The notes beneath the pieces were generated by a model, which worked only from the letters and a program-made list of their open reading frames with translations, ran no database searches and had not been told where the DNA came from. The position numbers and the translations under genes were made by a program. Of a stretch of DNA of 64,000 nucleotides, positions 39,452 to 48,507 are shown piece by piece. Numbering within the stretch: position 1 is the first letter of the stretch; each line of letters begins with the position of its first letter. The DNA is from Chroococcidiopsis thermalis PCC 7203 (GTDB lineage Bacteria > Cyanobacteriota > Cyanobacteriia > Cyanobacteriales > Chroococcidiopsidaceae): assembly GCF_000317125.1 (NCBI RefSeq), contig NC_019695.1:4204336-4268335 (forward strand). Reading direction: 5' to 3'.

Positions 39452-41779
39452 GTGAGCAAGTTAGTTATTTTAAAGCTAGATGGCAGTTTAGAACAAGGCG
39501 TTAGCGTGACGCTGGAAATTGGCGAACAGAACGCTCGTCCCTTTATAGAAGTTACAGGACAGTTGCCTCCAGCGACCAATTTACTCGTGACATACGATCG
39601 CTGGCATTCAGCTTATCGCAGCTTGGGTCAGTCGGCTCGCATTAAAGCAAAACAAATCGTCTACGACGGCTCAATAAGCCAGCGACGCGAAGATTGTCGG
39701 CAATTAGAAGATCTACTGCGAGCGCAACTGAACTCTTGGCTGCGATCGGAGTCCTTTGATTCTATCCGAGATAATTTACTGCCACATCTCAAGTTTCCCA
39801 AAGACGAGGTGCGATTACTCATCAGTACTCGTTCGATTCAATTGCGAAAGATTCCCTGGTTGCTGTGGGATTTAGTCGAGCAGTCGCCCAAAGTGGAAGT
39901 CGCCTTGAGTTTCCCAAACTATGAATCACCGCCTACATCAAAAAAGTTTTTGACGCGAAAATCCGTCAGAATTCTAGCGATTTTGGGTAAGAGTACGGGG
40001 ATCGATATCCAAGCAGATCGGCAGTTATTGGAAAGTTTACCATATACTAAAACAACATTTCTCGAAAACCCGGACTCTCAGGAAATTAAAGACCATTTGT
40101 GGGGGTGCTCTTGGGATATTCTCTTTTTTGCCGGTCATAGCAGCACCGAGGGAGACAGCGGACGAATTTACATTAACGAGACAGAAAGCTTAACAATTGA
40201 GGAGTTTAGCAGGGCTTTGAGCAATGCCGTTGCGGGTGGACTACATTTAGCAATTTTCAACTCCTGCGACGGATTGGGATTGGCATCTGGGCTACAAAAA
40301 GCCCAAATTCCGCAAGTCATTGTCATGCGAGAACCCGTACCGGACTTGGTAGCGCAAAGGTTTTTAAAGTACCTGCTGGAAGCTTTAGCGGGTAGAAAAT
40401 CGCTTTATCTAGCAATGCGGCAAGCGCGATCGCGATTAAAAGAGGATCTAGAGGTTCAGTTTCCTTGTGCTAGCTGGTTGCCAGTCATTTGCCAAAATCC
40501 CGCTGTCACGCCAGCAATCTGGCCACCTCCCATTTTGTCCAACAGCCGTCACCTAACAACGGTGCTACTTCTGAGCGTGGCGATAACAGCTAGCGTATTG
40601 GGGGTGCGGCTGCTGGGAGAATTGCAAACGTGGGAATTGCAAGCTTACGACAGCTTGATGCGATTGCGATCGGATACAGGGCAAGATTCGCGGCTGTTGA
40701 TCGTCACCGTCACCGAGGATGATTTTCAACTGCCCGAGCAAAAGCAAAGAACTGGGTCGATATCGGATTTAGCACTAGTACAACTGTTGCAGAAACTCCA
40801 ACAATTTCAAGCGCGAACTGTTGGGTTGGATATTTATCGCGATTTCCCAGTTAAATCCGATCGGGATTCTTTAGCCACTCGCCTGCGCGATCGTAACTTC
40901 TTTGCAATCTGCAAAGCCAGCGATCGCGCTAAAAATCATCCTGGAACTGCACCCCCTCCCGAAGTTGGGCCAGCGCGTCTGGGGTTTAGCGATGTCATTC
41001 AAGACTCAGATGGCGTTTTACGCCGACATTTATTAGCAATGAAACCAGCTCCGACATCGCCTTGTACTACACCCTATGCCCTAAGCGCCCAACTAGCGTT
41101 TCACTACTTAGAGCGATCGGGCATTTCTGCCAAGTATAACGCCAGAGGAGATTTGGTATTAGGTGATGTCGTTTTCCAACGTTTGCGATCGCGTATGGGT
41201 GGCTACCAACAAGTAGATGCATGGGGCTATCAAGTCTTGCTCAACTACCGCTCTTACCGCCATTCTCCTTTAGAAATTGCGCCAACAGTGACGCTGAGCG
41301 ATCTTCTTCGTGGTGCGGTGAAGCCGGAGGAAGTGAAAGATCGAATCGTCCTCATCGGTGTCACTGCTCAAAGCGCCCACGATTATATACCTACGCCTTA
41401 TAGCGCCCAGCCAGGATTTTATCAGGAAATGCCAGGGGTTATCGTACAAGCGCAAATGGTCAGTCAAATCGTCAGTGCAGTTAAAGATGGGCGACCTTTA
41501 ATTTCAGTTTGGTATATTTGGGGCGAAGTCTTATGGATTTGGGGTTGGTCTGCGGTTGGAGCTGCGATCGCCTTTGCCTGTAGGTCTGGGCTATACCTTA
41601 TACTAGCGGGTGGAAGTGCACTGGGTGTTTTATGGGGTCTTTGCTTAGTTTTCTTCAGCCACGGCTATTGGGTTCCCTTTGTGCCATCAGCCTTAGTTTT
41701 AGTAGGTACTGGTAGCACTGTGACAGTCTACCTTGCTTTACAAGAGGGACGACTGTTTTCTTCAACGGCAGAAGCATGA
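39452..41779 (+). CDS. CHAT protease-CHASE2 sensor membrane protein
   Basis: The protein has 775 aa from a GTG. The N-terminal 360 residues are a CHAT (caspase-HetF-associated) domain with catalytic-type His229 (FFAGHSS) and Cys272 (FNSCDG). A membrane helix follows (about 370-390, TTVLLLSVAITASVLGV), then an extracytoplasmic CHASE2 sensor domain (about 392-675: AYDSLMRLR, LLIVTVTEDD, VGLDIYRDFP, GFSDVIQDSDGVLRR, IVLIGVTAQSAHD), and three closing membrane helices (690-765). CHASE2 usually senses an external cue for kinases or cyclases. Here the cytoplasmic output is a putative cysteine protease. Its target is unknown. The neighbouring DUF1822 protein and sigma factor are candidates. Confidence 0.85.
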   Translation: MSKLVILKLDGSLEQGVSVTLEIGEQNARPFIEVTGQLPPATNLLVTYDRWHSAYRSLGQSARIKAKQIVYDGSISQRREDCRQLEDLLRAQLNSWLRSESFDSIRDNLLPHLKFPKDEVRLLISTRSIQLRKIPWLLWDLVEQSPKVEVALSFPNYESPPTSKKFLTRKSVRILAILGKSTGIDIQADRQLLESLPYTKTTFLENPDSQEIKDHLWGCSWDILFFAGHSSTEGDSGRIYINETESLTIEEFSRALSNAVAGGLHLAIFNSCDGLGLASGLQKAQIPQVIVMREPVPDLVAQRFLKYLLEALAGRKSLYLAMRQARSRLKEDLEVQFPCASWLPVICQNPAVTPAIWPPPILSNSRHLTTVLLLSVAITASVLGVRLLGELQTWELQAYDSLMRLRSDTGQDSRLLIVTVTEDDFQLPEQKQRTGSISDLALVQLLQKLQQFQARTVGLDIYRDFPVKSDRDSLATRLRDRNFFAICKASDRAKNHPGTAPPPEVGPARLGFSDVIQDSDGVLRRHLLAMKPAPTSPCTTPYALSAQLAFHYLERSGISAKYNARGDLVLGDVVFQRLRSRMGGYQQVDAWGYQVLLNYRSYRHSPLEIAPTVTLSDLLRGAVKPEEVKDRIVLIGVTAQSAHDYIPTPYSAQPGFYQEMPGVIVQAQMVSQIVSAVKDGRPLISVWYIWGEVLWIWGWSAVGAAIAFACRSGLYLILAGGSALGVLWGLCLVFFSHGYWVPFVPSALVLVGTGSTVTVYLALQEGRLFSSTAEA

Positions 41780-41916
41780 CTTTGATTGACTGACAAAACT
41801 ACTAACATCCTTATGTGAAAAATTTCTTCGTTAAATTGTTGCATTCACCTTAAAATTATGGGGTGTATAAATCTCTATACAAAGTAAAGTTGTGTCGATG
41901 GGTACGGCTAATAGTT

Positions 41917-42765
41917 ATGTTGCCCGTGCAAAAGATTAAACTTACCCTCGCGATTAGCTGTGCAATCCTTAGCTGTACGCAAGTGCAAGCACAACCTTTA
42001 AACTCTCTATCTGGACAAAACCAGAGTCCAGACCCTAGCAGGAAATCACACGGCTCGTTGACTTTTGCTGCACCACCTCCACCAGAGGACATCGGGGAAC
42101 CAGGTCAGCGATCGGAAGCTGGAAGCCGTGGCTGCTTTAATCTAGAGCGACAGCTTCCAAGCAATACCCAAAAGCAGCAGCTCGCAGCACTAGTACCAGT
42201 TTATTCCGATTCAGCATTGGTCTTAGGCACGACAATCAGCGCCGCACCCACTTTTTGGTTTTATACTTCTTATGTAGCACCTGTTCCAGCTAAGTTTGTG
42301 TTGCGGAACAAGGATGGTGGGTTGGTTTATCAAACTGATGTCGCGTTGCCCCAAACCCGAGGAATTATCAGCCTGTCTCTTCCGAAAACAGCACCACCGC
42401 TTTCAGTTGGTCGGCAATATCGTTGGTTTTTGAAGATTTATTGTCGGGAGCAAGAGCCGCCTGCTTTTGTGGATGGGTGGATTCAAATAAACCCGCTCGA
42501 CCCTACCCTCAAGGAGCAGTTAGAGAAAGCTACACCGCGCGATCGCGTAGCTCTTTATGCCGTCAACGGTCTATGGTTTGATGCGCTAACTGTCGCAGCC
42601 CAACTGCGTCGTCGCAATCCGAATAATCCTTCTTGGGCAGAGCTTTTGCAGGTCATTGGTTTGAACGAGCTGGCGATCGAACCAATTGTAGAGTGCTGTT
42701 CAACTACTAAAGCCAATTCCCCAATAAAACGTAGGGTGCCCAGAACAGGGGACGTTGATATTTAG
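41917..42765 (+). CDS. DUF928 family secreted protein
   Basis: I start at ATG 41917 because it gives a clean signal peptide (KIKLTLAISCAILSCTQVQAQ, likely cut after VQA). An in-frame start at 41863 would add 18 basic residues. The mature part has the DUF928 features: a Pro-rich linker, RGCF, a central beta segment (PTFWFYTSYVAPVPAKFVL), and RQYRWFLKIYC followed by WIQINP. Function is unknown, and location is probably periplasmic or at the surface. DUF928 genes accompany CHAT/TPR and haemagglutinin-like genes in many cyanobacteria. The last 59 bases overlap the 3' end of the convergent TPR-CHAT gene, so the two C-termini are read from opposite strands. Confidence 0.75.
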   Translation: MLPVQKIKLTLAISCAILSCTQVQAQPLNSLSGQNQSPDPSRKSHGSLTFAAPPPPEDIGEPGQRSEAGSRGCFNLERQLPSNTQKQQLAALVPVYSDSALVLGTTISAAPTFWFYTSYVAPVPAKFVLRNKDGGLVYQTDVALPQTRGIISLSLPKTAPPLSVGRQYRWFLKIYCREQEPPAFVDGWIQINPLDPTLKEQLEKATPRDRVALYAVNGLWFDALTVAAQLRRRNPNNPSWAELLQVIGLNELAIEPIVECCSTTKANSPIKRRVPRTGDVDI

Positions 42766-45343
42766 GATTTTGTAAAAGGGACAATTGGGCGCGACGAAGT
42801 GCTTCGGCTTTAGTTAGCGATCGATCTGCTAACTCTCGGTAGAATTCACTCATGAGCGCTGCGGTGGACTCGTCGTTTAAACTCCATAAGGAAGCAACTG
42901 TACTACGCGCCCCCGCCCGTACAGCTACACCAGCAATTCCCAAGGCAGCCCGCTTGTCTCCAGCAGCCGTTTCACAGGCACTCAAGACGAGCAATTCAAC
43001 GGCATCAGGTCTGTTTTGCTCTCGATTTCGGACTAAGTTATCCAACTCATTGACGTATATGCGCTTATCCCAGGCGACGATAAATGTCTCCTCAGCTTTA
43101 GAGCTGAACTGTCCGTGAGTTGCCAAATGAACGACAGGGAAAGGCAGAGAATTAATTTGGTTTTGCAGAGCCGTGCTGGTAAATTCGTTGTTCAGCAGGA
43201 CGTTACTCGGTATTTCGGCGCGAATTTCTGCTAATTCCAGCTTGACGTTGGGTAAGGCAGAAAACCCTTGACGTGGTTGGGACAGTCCGGCAGCTATTGC
43301 CTCTAATGTTTTCTCTTGCAATGGTTGGGGATTAATCAGTTGCAGCCCAGGAGTGAGTGCAATGCCATATTTTTCAATTAGATACTGTTTGCCATCGTAC
43401 AGAGCTGCCATCGGGATATTCCGCAAAGCACCATCTAGTACGAATACCAGTGTTTTGACTTGACTTTTGGCTAAGTCAGTGACGGCTGGTTGAATTAACC
43501 AGTTATAAACCTGTTGAGATAAGGCTTTAGCTTCGACCAGCGTATCGGGTTCTATGAGGTTTTGCCTGAGCGCATCCAAGGTTTTTTCAACTTGGGTTTG
43601 AGCCACAGCAGCCGTGTAGTGCAGCACGGGCTTTTGAGGCAACTTGAGGATAACCTCTAGTCTGTCTGGTAGGATAATTGGATAGATCGCTGCGGCTGTT
43701 TGGTCTTTCTGGTCGATAACTTGGTCGATCTGAGACACAGTATCCAAACAGGCTTCTCGAAAGAAGTTATCCAATTCTGCTAATTGCAATGATTCAATTG
43801 TTTCGCGGGCTTTTTGAAGATTTGCTTGACTGGTTTGGTTTCCCTGCGGCTGCAACAGCAATTCGACGAGCTGCCGATAAACTGGTTCGACTCGATCGCG
43901 AAAGTCAAACTGCACGTCAGGATTGATGGCGACTAAATCGTAGCGCAGAGACTGGAGCGACTTGACTGCTCGATCGTATGCCGCGATCGCTTCTTGAATA
44001 TTTCCCCTAGCTTTGAGCAAACGCCCTAGCTGCCATTCCCAGCGATAGGCAATATCTCTGGCATCTATAGTTTGAGCGAGAAATAGGGCTTGTTGAGTCA
44101 GGTTTTGGGCATCAGTCAACTGCCCCTTTTGTTCGTATAGATTCCCCAAGACACCAAGAGCGTAAGACTGAGTACGCCGATCTTGCAAGTCTTGCGCCTG
44201 CTGTACGGCAGTTGACAAGATTTGAGCAATATCCAGCCATGAGGGGCTATCTGTGGCGCTCTTTTGTTTGAATTGCGTTAAGCTTTCAGCCAGGTTGATT
44301 CTGGCATAGATTGCCGTTCGGCTAGAGGGTAAGTTACCGATCTGAGTTTGAATTTGGGGTAATAATGTTTTAACATCTGCCAATCGCTTAGTTTCCAGCA
44401 GTAGTCTCAGTTGATTGGTTTGGGCGTTGATGCGGGTGATTGGCGATTTGGTAGCATTAGCAGCTTGTTGGTAGAAGTCTATTGCTGCTTGAGAATCTTG
44501 CTGAGCGCGGGCTGTATTGCCTAAACTCAGCAAAACATCGGCGATCGCTTGTTTATCTGGCAACTTGGAAGCTACTGCTAAACTTTGCTCTAATACTTGT
44601 CGCGATTGTTCTAAGTCACCTATGGCAAGCAAAACATTGCCCAAACTCCGCACTCCTGTAACCTTAAGCGCTGAGTTGGGCTGATTTTGTAAAAGCTGGG
44701 TAGTTTCAGTTAAAGTTTTTTGCGCTTGACGGAAAAGCCCTAAAGCTTGCAGAGCTTGGGCAGAATTGATGCGGTTGCGAATAATTGAATTGCGATCGCC
44801 TAATTGGGTATAAATGTCAGCTGCTTCTCGCCAAGTATTTAAGGCATTTTCAGCCTTGCTTTGAGCCAGTTGCAGACGACCTTGGATATCTAGAACTTGA
44901 GCAAGAATCTCTAAATTTTGAATTGGAATTTCTCCTCTGCCCCTCTGCCCCTCTGCCCCTCTGCCCTGCTTCACGGGATATCCCTGTAAATTTAAACTAG
45001 AGGCGATCGCGCTTTGAGCCTGCGTCCACTGTTCCAGTTGCTGATAAGCTAGCGATATATTGCCCAGTGTCATAGCTTGTCGGGGTTCGTCGCCACTAGC
45101 TTTGAATGCAGCTACTGCCTGTTGCCATATCGTAATTGCTTGAGCAAATTGTTCGGCTTCATAGAGTTTTCTGCCTTGTTCTACTAAATTTTCGGCGTTG
45201 GGCAAGCTTTGTGTAGTAGGGGTTTGTGCAGTTATATAGGCGAAGGTGGGAGGTAATAACCCCGCGCCCAAGAACATAGCCAAAAGCAGCAGCACGCTTA
45301 AGAGACGTTTGATTTTCCGAAATCTAGATTTTTTTCTTATCAT
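42707..45343 (-). CDS. TPR-repeat CHAT-domain protein with signal peptide
   Basis: An 878 aa protein. The N-terminus (RLLSVLLLLAMFLGAGLLPPTFAY) is a signal peptide or anchor. Residues 50-480 are TPR repeats (for example AITIWQQAVAAFKASGD, AIDFYQQAANATK, AIAAYDRAVKSLQSLR). The C-terminal 300 are a CHAT domain with His743 (HLATHGQF) and Cys790 (LSACETA), both present, so a caspase-like peptidase is plausible. TPRs probably choose the substrate. The protein should act in the periplasm if exported. It shares direction and is only 44 bases downstream of the haemagglutinin-like gene, suggesting one operon. Four 8-bp repeats at 44934-44965 lie inside the reading frame. The 3' end overlaps the DUF928 gene. 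Confidence 0.87.
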   Translation of the reverse strand: MIRKKSRFRKIKRLLSVLLLLAMFLGAGLLPPTFAYITAQTPTTQSLPNAENLVEQGRKLYEAEQFAQAITIWQQAVAAFKASGDEPRQAMTLGNISLAYQQLEQWTQAQSAIASSLNLQGYPVKQGRGAEGQRGRGEIPIQNLEILAQVLDIQGRLQLAQSKAENALNTWREAADIYTQLGDRNSIIRNRINSAQALQALGLFRQAQKTLTETTQLLQNQPNSALKVTGVRSLGNVLLAIGDLEQSRQVLEQSLAVASKLPDKQAIADVLLSLGNTARAQQDSQAAIDFYQQAANATKSPITRINAQTNQLRLLLETKRLADVKTLLPQIQTQIGNLPSSRTAIYARINLAESLTQFKQKSATDSPSWLDIAQILSTAVQQAQDLQDRRTQSYALGVLGNLYEQKGQLTDAQNLTQQALFLAQTIDARDIAYRWEWQLGRLLKARGNIQEAIAAYDRAVKSLQSLRYDLVAINPDVQFDFRDRVEPVYRQLVELLLQPQGNQTSQANLQKARETIESLQLAELDNFFREACLDTVSQIDQVIDQKDQTAAAIYPIILPDRLEVILKLPQKPVLHYTAAVAQTQVEKTLDALRQNLIEPDTLVEAKALSQQVYNWLIQPAVTDLAKSQVKTLVFVLDGALRNIPMAALYDGKQYLIEKYGIALTPGLQLINPQPLQEKTLEAIAAGLSQPRQGFSALPNVKLELAEIRAEIPSNVLLNNEFTSTALQNQINSLPFPVVHLATHGQFSSKAEETFIVAWDKRIYVNELDNLVRNREQNRPDAVELLVLSACETAAGDKRAALGIAGVAVRAGARSTVASLWSLNDESTAALMSEFYRELADRSLTKAEALRRAQLSLLQNPKYQRPLFWAPYVLLGNWL
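44934..44965. repeat. Four copies of the 8-bp repeat CCTCTGCC inside the TPR-CHAT gene
   Basis: CCTCTGCC occurs four times without interruption. Such short tandem repeats are frequent in heterocystous cyanobacteria (STRR type), usually between genes. Here they encode a GRGAEGQRGRGE-like stretch. Because 8 is not a multiple of 3, gain or loss of one unit would shift the frame and remove the CHAT domain. Confidence 0.85.
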
Positions 45344-45387
45344 GTTTTTGCCCCGATCCGCGCCACATTTTTCTGCTATCTTCTAAT

Positions 45388-48300
45388 TCAGCTTCTGCAA
45401 TTAGCTGTGTTCTGCCAGGAATTGTGGGGCGTGACAGTATTTGCATTTGCGGTGAGAATAACTTCGCCATTAGCAGCGATCGCCCAACCTTGAGCTTCTA
45501 CGATAGGAGTTGGTGTGGGGCTAGTGGGGCTTGTGGAAACTGCTGTAGTAGTGGATTGATTGACTTCTGGAGCGAGAGTCACCAAATCTACCTGTATGGC
45601 ATCAGTGTTAAGGGCTTCACCTGGATTTTGGGGTAAGCCGCCGCGACCAGTGACCACAAATTCACTTTGTTGTTGACTCCCACCAGGAGTACAAGCTTGC
45701 GATACTTGGGTATCGACTGGTACGACTGGCAAGGAAACTAAGCCGCTGTTGGGTTCAATATTAGGTGTATTTAAATCTACAGTGCCACTTAAAGACGGGT
45801 TTTGCTGCGAAATTGCTATGATTTCGTTTGTTGGCAGATGACGTGGATCTAAATCGTTAGGACGTAACCTCTCCAGGTCTTTTCGACTAATTGGCGCTAT
45901 CCCAAAAACGCCAGTAGCATTAATCCTAACTTTCCCACCACTGCCACTAAACGCATTGGCTGTAATGTCACTATTTTCTTCTGGAACAGCTATGATAAAT
46001 TCGGAATCGAGATCGATATTACCGCCATTTCCACCCTTCTGTGCTGTTCCGGCAGTAGTGGATATCTCACTACCATGACGCATCAGCAATAAGTCTGCAA
46101 TATCCAGCTTAAGGCTGCCGCCATTTCCAGAGCGGGCTTGTGCTATGACTTTACCTTTGTCAAGCCGTACAGACCTAGCGGTGATGCCGAAGTTGCCTGC
46201 CACACCTTCTCCAAAGCTACTAACTGTGGCTTCTGCGCCATCCTGAATCAGCAATTCATCAGTGTTAATCGTCAAAGACCCCGCATTTCCGGTTGCAACT
46301 TGGCGAGTAGTAGCAGTTAAGCTGCTGCCAAACTGACCGTCGGTAGATTCACCAATCAATTGCACAAAGTCAGTGGCATTGACAGTTAAATCCCCCCCTT
46401 TGCCTGCACCAAAAGTGGTAGAACTGCCCTCTGCCCCATCCCGAACGAGCAACTGACGAGTGTTAATCGTCAAGTTTCCTGCATCTCCGGTTGAGTTTCG
46501 GCGAGCTTGAGTATTCAGACCGCTGGGAAGCTGACCATTGGTAGATTCACCAATCAGTTGCACAGAGTCAGTGGCATTGACAGTCAAATCTCCCCCTTTG
46601 CCTGCACCAAAAGTGGTAGAACTGCCCTCTGCCCCATCCCGAACGAGCAACTGACGAGTGTTAATCGTCAAGTTTCCTGCATCTCCGGTTGAGTTTCGGC
46701 GAGCTTGAGTATTCAGACCGCTGGGAAGCTGACCATTGGTAGATTCACCAATCAGTTGCACAGAGTCAGTGGCATTGACAGTCAAATCTCCCCCTTTGCC
46801 TGCACCAAAAGTGGTAGAACTGACATTTGCCCCATCCCGAACGAGCAACTGACGAGTGTTAATCGTCAAGTCTCCTGCATCTCCAGTTGAGTTTAAGTCA
46901 GCTTGAGCAGTCAGGCTGCTGGAAAACGGTCCATAGATAGAGGTACCAATCAGTTGCACGGAGTCAGTGGCATTGACAGTTAAATCCGCTGCCTTGCCTG
47001 TACCAAAAGTGGCAGAACTGACCACTGCCCCATCCCGAACGAGCAACTGACGAGTGTTAATCGTCAAGTTTCCTGCATCTTTGCTTAAATTTTGAACAGC
47101 TTCAGTAAACAAGCCACTGGGAATGGGAATCCGATCTCCAGCGAAGCTACCAATCAGTTGCACAGAGTCAGTGGCATTGACAGTTAAATCCCCTGCCTTA
47201 CCTGTACCAAAAGTACCAGTACTGATCTGTGCCCCATCCCGAACAAGTAACTGACGAGTATTAATCGTTAAGTTTCCTGCATCTCCAGTTGAGTTTAGGT
47301 CAGCTTGAGCAGACAACACGCTGCCAACTCGATCGTTAGCGCGACCAGCCAGTTGCACTGTGTCAGCGATGACCTTTAAATTCCCTGCTTTACCACCACC
47401 AAGTGTGGTAGCACCAATCTGTGCCCCACCCTCTACTTTTAACGTACTAGCACTGATACTGACATCGCCTCCCTGTCCATTTGCTTCAGCTAGCACTTGA
47501 TTAGCAATGGAACTCCTATTGTTAAGATTAATCGCTCCAGTTGCATTAACCGAAATATTTCCCGCCTTACTATTATCAGAACCCAGTCCACTCTCTATGC
47601 CTGCATACAGAGAACTCCTTTCTGTCATCTCTAAATTCTGGGCATTAATCGCGATACTACCACCATTACCAGCCCTCACATTTGCCCTAGCACCATTGCT
47701 AAGGGAAACGTCACTTTTTTCTACATTATCGGGAAAACTTAAACTCAGATTATTACCATCTCCATTTAATCCAACTGTACCTGTACCTGCTAAACCTCCT
47801 AACTCGACTCGCCCACCAAAAGCATATAAACCTCCACCATTCAGATTTAGATCGCTGCCTACAAACAACAAACTCTTGCCATCTGGTACGCGCAAACCCG
47901 TTGCTGTAAACTCAGAAGATGGATTTAAGCCGGAGTCAGCAACTGAGTTATTTTTGATAGATGCGGCACGAATTTGATTAAAGAGTAAAGCTGAAGGATT
48001 AACCGTTAGCAGGGAAGGATTACTCGGATTCGTTGCACTAAAAAAACCTTGATTGCCAAATCCAATTGCATTAGCTGTTGTCCCAACAAACGATCCCCCG
48101 ACATCTAAACGGGCATTCGCCCCAAAAATAATTCCATTGGGGTTAATCAGAAACAGGTTGGCATTACCGCCCACTACACCCAGCGTTCCAAAAATATTAG
48201 AGGGATTAGCCCCTGTTATCCGACTCAAGATATTCTCTATCCCAGCCGGATTATTGAAATAAGCTGCCCGTCCTTCCTCAACGTTGAATTCCCCAAAACT

Positions 48301-48507
48301 ATGAAAGAGATTAGTGCCTCTGGTTGCGCCACCATTAATAGAATCAACCGCACCTGTTGATGTCACTGTAGAATTTTCACTACCTAGTGTGGTGTCGGGT
48401 GTAAGCTGAGCTAAAGTGTTATTTCCACTAAAGGCGATCGCTCCACTAATTACCAACCAACTCGCTAACCCTAATCGACAGCACCAATGTTGACAATATC
48501 GAGTCAT
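45388..48507 (-). CDS. Filamentous haemagglutinin-like TpsA exoprotein (two-partner secretion)
   Basis: A 1039 aa protein. A signal peptide (LASWLVISGAIAFSGNNTLAQ) is followed by the TPS secretion domain (about 33-300) with the hallmarks NLFHSFGEFNV, GRAAYFNNP, ANLFLINPNGIIFG and FVGTTA. The rest is a right-handed beta-helix made of repeats ending in DLTVNATDSVQLIG or NLTINTRQLLVRDGA. The C-terminal 130 residues (VSLPVVPVDTQVSQACTPG, EFVVTGRGGLPQNPGE) match the end of the exoprotein at 49978-53328. It should cross the outer membrane through a TpsB/ShlB-type pore, which is not in this window. Five or six copies of a 66-residue unit are nearly identical in the centre. Probable role: surface adhesin or structural surface protein. 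Confidence 0.88.
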   Translation of the reverse strand: MTRYCQHWCCRLGLASWLVISGAIAFSGNNTLAQLTPDTTLGSENSTVTSTGAVDSINGGATRGTNLFHSFGEFNVEEGRAAYFNNPAGIENILSRITGANPSNIFGTLGVVGGNANLFLINPNGIIFGANARLDVGGSFVGTTANAIGFGNQGFFSATNPSNPSLLTVNPSALLFNQIRAASIKNNSVADSGLNPSSEFTATGLRVPDGKSLLFVGSDLNLNGGGLYAFGGRVELGGLAGTGTVGLNGDGNNLSLSFPDNVEKSDVSLSNGARANVRAGNGGSIAINAQNLEMTERSSLYAGIESGLGSDNSKAGNISVNATGAINLNNRSSIANQVLAEANGQGGDVSISASTLKVEGGAQIGATTLGGGKAGNLKVIADTVQLAGRANDRVGSVLSAQADLNSTGDAGNLTINTRQLLVRDGAQISTGTFGTGKAGDLTVNATDSVQLIGSFAGDRIPIPSGLFTEAVQNLSKDAGNLTINTRQLLVRDGAVVSSATFGTGKAADLTVNATDSVQLIGTSIYGPFSSSLTAQADLNSTGDAGDLTINTRQLLVRDGANVSSTTFGAGKGGDLTVNATDSVQLIGESTNGQLPSGLNTQARRNSTGDAGNLTINTRQLLVRDGAEGSSTTFGAGKGGDLTVNATDSVQLIGESTNGQLPSGLNTQARRNSTGDAGNLTINTRQLLVRDGAEGSSTTFGAGKGGDLTVNATDFVQLIGESTDGQFGSSLTATTRQVATGNAGSLTINTDELLIQDGAEATVSSFGEGVAGNFGITARSVRLDKGKVIAQARSGNGGSLKLDIADLLLMRHGSEISTTAGTAQKGGNGGNIDLDSEFIIAVPEENSDITANAFSGSGGKVRINATGVFGIAPISRKDLERLRPNDLDPRHLPTNEIIAISQQNPSLSGTVDLNTPNIEPNSGLVSLPVVPVDTQVSQACTPGGSQQQSEFVVTGRGGLPQNPGEALNTDAIQVDLVTLAPEVNQSTTTAVSTSPTSPTPTPIVEAQGWAIAANGEVILTANANTVTPHNSWQNTANCRS
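46423..47214. repeat. 198-bp coding repeats in the haemagglutinin-like gene
   Basis: The same landmark (ACTG within the Gly-Ala-Ser codons) recurs at 46423, 46621, 46819 and 47017, exactly 198 bases apart, with the next copy slightly shifted near 47221. The first two units look identical and later ones have diverged. Each encodes a 66-residue beta-helix unit. This indicates recent unequal recombination and a variable protein length. Confidence 0.88.

Noticed and set aside
46423-47214. Regular repeats that could suggest a CRISPR array
   Set aside because: The period is 198 bases with no unique spacers, and the repeats code for a protein in frame.
47507-47977. A 156-codon frame on the + strand inside the first haemagglutinin-like gene, and similar ones at 50483-51157
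   Set aside because: These are antisense to well-supported beta-helix repeats. Their Pro/Leu-rich products mirror the Gly/Asn-rich coding of the other strand.
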